Part shown: positions 4,538 to 6,929 of the stretch, piece by piece
How positions within the stretch are numbered: position 1 is the stretch's first letter
How the letters are laid out: each line of letters opens with the position of its first letter
Assembly: GCA_021820165.1 (NCBI GenBank)
Contig: JAKADW010000110.1
Span: 1 to 6,929, forward strand
Origin: Bacillota bacterium
GTDB lineage: Bacteria > Bacillota_E > Sulfobacillia > Sulfobacillales > Sulfobacillaceae
Reading direction: 5' to 3'
Length of the DNA stretch: 6,929 nt
Notes under the pieces: generated by a model
Database searches by the model: none
What the model saw: the letters and a program-made list of their open reading frames with translations, nothing else
Told to the model about the DNA's origin: nothing
Translations under genes and position numbers: made by a program

Positions 4538-5866
4538 CTAATCGCGGGAATACGCGTGAATATCGACCACGCGTTGGCTCGAGGGTTGATGAACAAGACG
4601 TTCTAACCAGTCCGCCATTTGCCTCAGACGCCCACTCCACGACAGAATTTCGGGAGGAATCAGGGAATCGAGCTCCCCGGCGGCTAATGCCTCCAAGGTG
4701 GCGCGCGCCTTGTCCATTTGTTGGATCGCGGTGCGCCCCACCCCCATAAACTCTAATCCTGTGCGTCGGCGCCCGAGTTCGCGCTCGGCCATCCCAATTT
4801 CCCGCCGGAGAATTTCCAGACGATTGACTAAAGTAACCTCTTCCGGTCCGGGCGCCGCAGATTGCTTAGGCGACGCCGGAGGTGTCGGTACCGCTGTCAC
4901 CGCCGTGTACTTTTCCTGCAACTGGTCATATTGAGCACGGAGAGTCTTTAAGGTTTGTTCCACTTGCTGTAACTGATCCACCGTAGCGGGATCGGGTACG
5001 ATTTTCTCGACGATTCGTTCCACACGACTTTGTGCCTGTAAGCGCGCGAGCTCATCCGCATAGTGCTGGGCGGTCTCTTCGGACGCGGTTAACTGGTCCC
5101 GTAACGCCTCCAACAGAGCCGGATCGGGTGCCTGGGCGGTAGCCGTTTCGGCGTGACGCAACTGGGTTTGCAGACGATCGCGTTCGGCCTGCAACGTGGT
5201 GATTTGGGCCGTCAAGGCCTGGGTATCCGGTTGGTGTTTCGCCGCCTGAATGTCAGCCACTTTGAGGGTCGCTACCGCATCGCCGACCGCCTCATAAAGA
5301 GCTTCTTGCTCGGCGGCTTCTAAAATCGCTAAAGCCGCTCCGTGCGACGTGCCGAGTTGGCCGCTGCTCACCAATGCTTGGAGCGGTGGGATGAGTTTGT
5401 TGAGTTGGTTGAGGCGTTGCGCTTGGCGTTCGTTCGTGACTCCCGCCTTCAGAGTTAATTCCGACATTTTGTCGGAATTATTGTGAATAATTTCACGAGC
5501 GCCGAATTGAGGATTCCCCGCCTTAATCCCGTACTCTTTCTGCAACCGCTGAATCAATCGGGCCTGTTCCATCGGATTCAACTGCCGGCGCAAGACGTTG
5601 TCTGCGATTAAGAGGCGTTCGGCTTCCGTGGCATCCACGTCTTGAATCTCGATCGGCACGGTCGCCAACCCGAGTTCCACGGCGATTTTTGCTCGGTGAT
5701 GGCCGCTAATCAAAATCAAATCCGGTGTCACCATTAAGGCATCGTGAATTCCGTGGGCCGCAATATCCTCTTGGAGGGCTTGGTACACCTCAGGAGCTAA
5801 CGGATCAAACACGGTATTAGCGGGATGGGGTCGCAATTTACGGGGATCAATGGAAGACGGCATCAT
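4538..5866 (-). CDS. ParB-family partition protein with long coiled coil and extra C-terminal module
   Basis: The product has 442 residues. The N-terminal ~110 residues are a ParB/sulfiredoxin-fold domain: LRPHPAN (11-17), LQEDIAAHGIHDALMV (31-46), LISGHHRAKIAVELGL (52-67, the GERRxRA-type nucleotide-binding box with histidines), then LLIADNVLRRQLNPMEQARL (85-104), matching the ParB 'ENxxRxxLxPxE' box. Residues ~125-185 form the HTH/DNA-binding region, including a REIIHNNSDKMSEL segment and LIPPLQALVSSGQLGTSHGA. Residues ~212-320 are a coiled coil. A Pro-rich linker (~325-342) leads to a C-terminal helical module (~343-425; RRTGLEF 367-373, GELD 397-400) that reappears in the 248-residue protein two genes downstream. 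ParB proteins bind centromere-like sites and, as CTP-dependent clamps, partner with a ParA ATPase. No parA is visible in this window. M1 at 5866 is preferred over M2 (5863) because GAGAGG lies 7 nt upstream. The coding sequence contains a cluster of inverted repeats at 5456-5496. The gene starts a tightly packed operon. Confidence 0.92.
   Translation of the reverse strand: MMPSSIDPRKLRPHPANTVFDPLAPEVYQALQEDIAAHGIHDALMVTPDLILISGHHRAKIAVELGLATVPIEIQDVDATEAERLLIADNVLRRQLNPMEQARLIQRLQKEYGIKAGNPQFGAREIIHNNSDKMSELTLKAGVTNERQAQRLNQLNKLIPPLQALVSSGQLGTSHGAALAILEAAEQEALYEAVGDAVATLKVADIQAAKHQPDTQALTAQITTLQAERDRLQTQLRHAETATAQAPDPALLEALRDQLTASEETAQHYADELARLQAQSRVERIVEKIVPDPATVDQLQQVEQTLKTLRAQYDQLQEKYTAVTAVPTPPASPKQSAAPGPEEVTLVNRLEILRREIGMAERELGRRRTGLEFMGVGRTAIQQMDKARATLEALAAGELDSLIPPEILSWSGRLRQMADWLERLVHQPSSQRVVDIHAYSRD
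5456..5496. repeat. Cluster of overlapping inverted repeats inside parB
   Basis: Three inverted repeats overlap in 41 bp. The largest has perfect 11-bp arms, TAATTCCGACA (5456-5466) and TGTCGGAATTA (5470-5480), around a 3-bp centre. It is followed by AATTATT (5476-5482) and AATAATT (5486-5492) around GTG, and by GTGAA (5483-5487) and TTCAC (5492-5496) around TAAT. The block is markedly AT-rich within a GC-rich gene and encodes the junction between the ParB N-domain and the DNA-binding region (around the peptide NNSDKMSEL). It could be a protein-binding site such as a centromere or operator, or an RNA hairpin. Function is unknown. Confidence 0.7.
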
Positions 5867-5872
5867 GAATCA

Positions 5873-5880
5873 TCCTCTCG
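5873..5880 (-). promoter_or_regulatory. Ribosome binding site of parB
   Basis: CGAGAGGA on the minus strand lies 7 nt before the ATG at 5866 and about 10 nt before the adjacent in-frame ATG at 5863. This favours the first ATG as the start. Confidence 0.6.
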
Positions 5881-5920
5881 AATTTTTGTGTGGGATTAAG
5901 ATGGTCGTACAACGCAAACA

Positions 5921-5944
5921 CCCTCACCCGTTTTCGAGTGAGGG
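5921..5944 (-). terminator. Hairpin after the RecD-like gene, possible terminator
   Basis: The arms CCCTCAC (5921-5927) and GTGAGGG (5938-5944) pair perfectly. One C/A mismatch then two more pairs (CG/CG) close on a four-base loop of A (TTTT on the plus strand). In the minus-strand transcript the stem is followed by TGTTTGCGTTG, a weak T-rich run and not a clean U-tract. It starts 32 bp after the RecD-like stop codon and lies 55 bp before the parB start, where a terminator separating the two units would be expected. It could instead be an operator or leader hairpin for the parB operon. Confidence 0.45.
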
Positions 5945-5959
5945 CCCTAACCAACACAC

Positions 5960-5987
5960 ATTATCTGGCGAATCGTTACCCCAACAA
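5960..5987 (-). promoter_or_regulatory. Weak candidate promoter for the parB operon
   Basis: On the minus strand, TTGTTG (5982-5987) and GATAAT (5960-5965) are separated by 16 bp, resembling -35 and -10 boxes of the housekeeping sigma factor. The -10 matches 5 of 6 consensus bases, but the -35 only about 3 of 6. The -35 overlaps the last codons of the RecD-like gene. Transcription would begin near 5953, so the hairpin at 5921-5944 would lie in the leader. I saw no better promoter between 5866 and 5920. This is a guess from spacing and composition. Confidence 0.2.
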
Positions 5988-6929
5988 CGCGCCCAAACGC
6001 GTCTGCCGCGCCGCACTATCGCCGCGATGGAGGGCCAGCCAGAGGGTCTTAGCCTCGTTGGGCATCCACAGCCGCTCCCGCGCCCGGGTCATCCCCGTGT
6101 ACACCAGGTTGCGGTACAGCATCATGTAGGCGTCGAAGAAGAGCGGGAAGGCCACCACCGGATACTCCGACCCTTGGGACTTATGCACCGTAATGGCGTA
6201 GGCCCACTGGAGGTCGCGTGCTTCTTCGGGCGTATAGTGGGCCCGGGTGTCGGCGAACTGGACCCAGACCAGATCCTCGCGTTCACCGGGGTCTGCGTCG
6301 GAGTCGGGGCCGATGGCGTCCACCACCCCCAAGTCGCCATTAAACACGTTTTTGGCATAGCGGTTTTTAGTTTGCATCACCCGATCCCCCACGCGGAGAC
6401 TGAGGCCCTGTGCGGTCGTCCAGGTCTGCGCTTTGGCCGAGCCTGGATTCATCAGATCCCGGAGGAGGGGATTCAGCGCCTCCGTGCCTAAGAGCCCGCG
6501 CCGCATCGGGGTGAGGACTTGAATCGCATCCCAGGCATAGCCGTCGTGGTCATGAAAGGCCCGCACTTGGGCCACGAGATCGCGCTGGACCTGGAGCTTG
6601 TCGGATCCCTTGGAATACGGCACCAACGTCGCCTCGCGGTTGGATGTCGGGATGTGATGCCCTAAGAGTGCGTGGGCCGCCACCGTAATGCCGGACGATG
6701 ACCGAAAGTTGTGGGTCAGCCGAAACACCGGAAAGCGGTCACTGGCGATCAGATCTTTGAGCACACTCCCCGCGCCCACCGAGGGCAACTGATGCTCGTC
6801 GCCGATCCACACCACCTGGGTCCGCGGCCCCGTCGCTTGCCAGAGGGCATGGGCCAGAGACAGATCCACCATCGAGGTTTCGTCCACGATGAGCCAATCG
6901 GCCTCCAGCGGATGGTCGGCGTTGCGGAG
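5976..6929 (-). CDS. recD2: RecD-like (SF1B) helicase, C-terminal part (5' end outside window)
   Basis: The frame is open to the right edge, giving 317 visible residues and ending at TAA (5976-5978). Numbered from the first visible residue, the SF1B helicase motifs appear in order: Walker B/motif II LIVDETSM (13-20); motif III VWIGDEHQLPSVGAGS (40-55); motif IV LTHNFRS (71-77); TPMRRG (140-145); RVGDRVMQTKN (179-189); motif V WAYAITVHKSQGSEYPVV (242-259); and motif VI VYTGMTRARERL (276-287) with the arginine finger. This set is characteristic of RecD, and particularly of the stand-alone long RecD2 and TraA-like relaxase-helicases. Such enzymes translocate 5'-3' on DNA in repair, recombination or transfer. 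The Walker A motif and N-terminus lie outside, so a relaxase fusion (TraA) cannot be excluded, and the gene symbol is tentative. A GTG at 6887 sits inside motif II and is not a start. Base composition is GC-rich, like the primase end of the window. Confidence 0.9.
   Translation of the reverse strand, partial: LRNADHPLEADWLIVDETSMVDLSLAHALWQATGPRTQVVWIGDEHQLPSVGAGSVLKDLIASDRFPVFRLTHNFRSSSGITVAAHALLGHHIPTSNREATLVPYSKGSDKLQVQRDLVAQVRAFHDHDGYAWDAIQVLTPMRRGLLGTEALNPLLRDLMNPGSAKAQTWTTAQGLSLRVGDRVMQTKNRYAKNVFNGDLGVVDAIGPDSDADPGEREDLVWVQFADTRAHYTPEEARDLQWAYAITVHKSQGSEYPVVAFPLFFDAYMMLYRNLVYTGMTRARERLWMPNEAKTLWLALHRGDSAARQTRLGALLG

Noticed and set aside
6885..6887. GTG as the start of the RecD-like gene.
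   Set aside because: It is the valine of the Walker B motif (LIVDETSM), and the frame remains open and coding-like to the window edge, so the gene simply begins outside.

Overview
The window is a compact block of eight protein-coding genes, all on the minus strand, so it is transcribed from right to left. It carries no RNA genes, transposases or CRISPR array that I can see. The content is a DNA replication and partition module of the kind carried by plasmids, temperate phages, phage-plasmids or integrative elements. Strong AGGAGG-type ribosome binding sites and a RecD with the long-RecD motif set are compatible with a Firmicutes-like host. That host assignment is inference, and I cannot name a species.

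In transcription order: (1) 6929-5976, the C-terminal ~317 residues of a RecD/TraA-type SF1B helicase, cut by the window edge. (2) A 109-bp gap holding a hairpin (5921-5944), the only real intergenic space. (3) 5866-4538, a ParB-family protein with a CTPase/nuclease-fold N-domain, a helix-turn-helix (HTH) region, a long coiled coil and a distinct C-terminal module. (4) 4501-3647, a coiled-coil protein ending in a Cro/cI-type HTH. (5) 3650-2904, a short ParB-like protein that lacks the N-domain but keeps the HTH and the same C-terminal module as gene 3. (6) 2907-1705, a DnaB-family replicative helicase. (7) 1695-1171, a small protein with a TubC-docking-like N-terminus. (8) 1220-702, an unrecognised 172-residue protein. 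(9) 751 to beyond position 1, a CHC2 zinc-finger primase, cut by the window edge.

From parB onward the genes are tightly packed: gaps of 36 bp or less, two ATGA overlaps, and two overlaps of about 50 bp. This suggests one coupled operon supplying segregation or DNA-binding proteins, then helicase, then two small proteins, then primase. The RecD-like gene is probably a separate transcription unit upstream.

The points most worth a second look are the C-terminal domain shared by the two ParB-like proteins (with no ParA in view), a cluster of perfect inverted repeats inside the parB coding sequence (5456-5496), and the two poorly characterised small proteins between helicase and primase.
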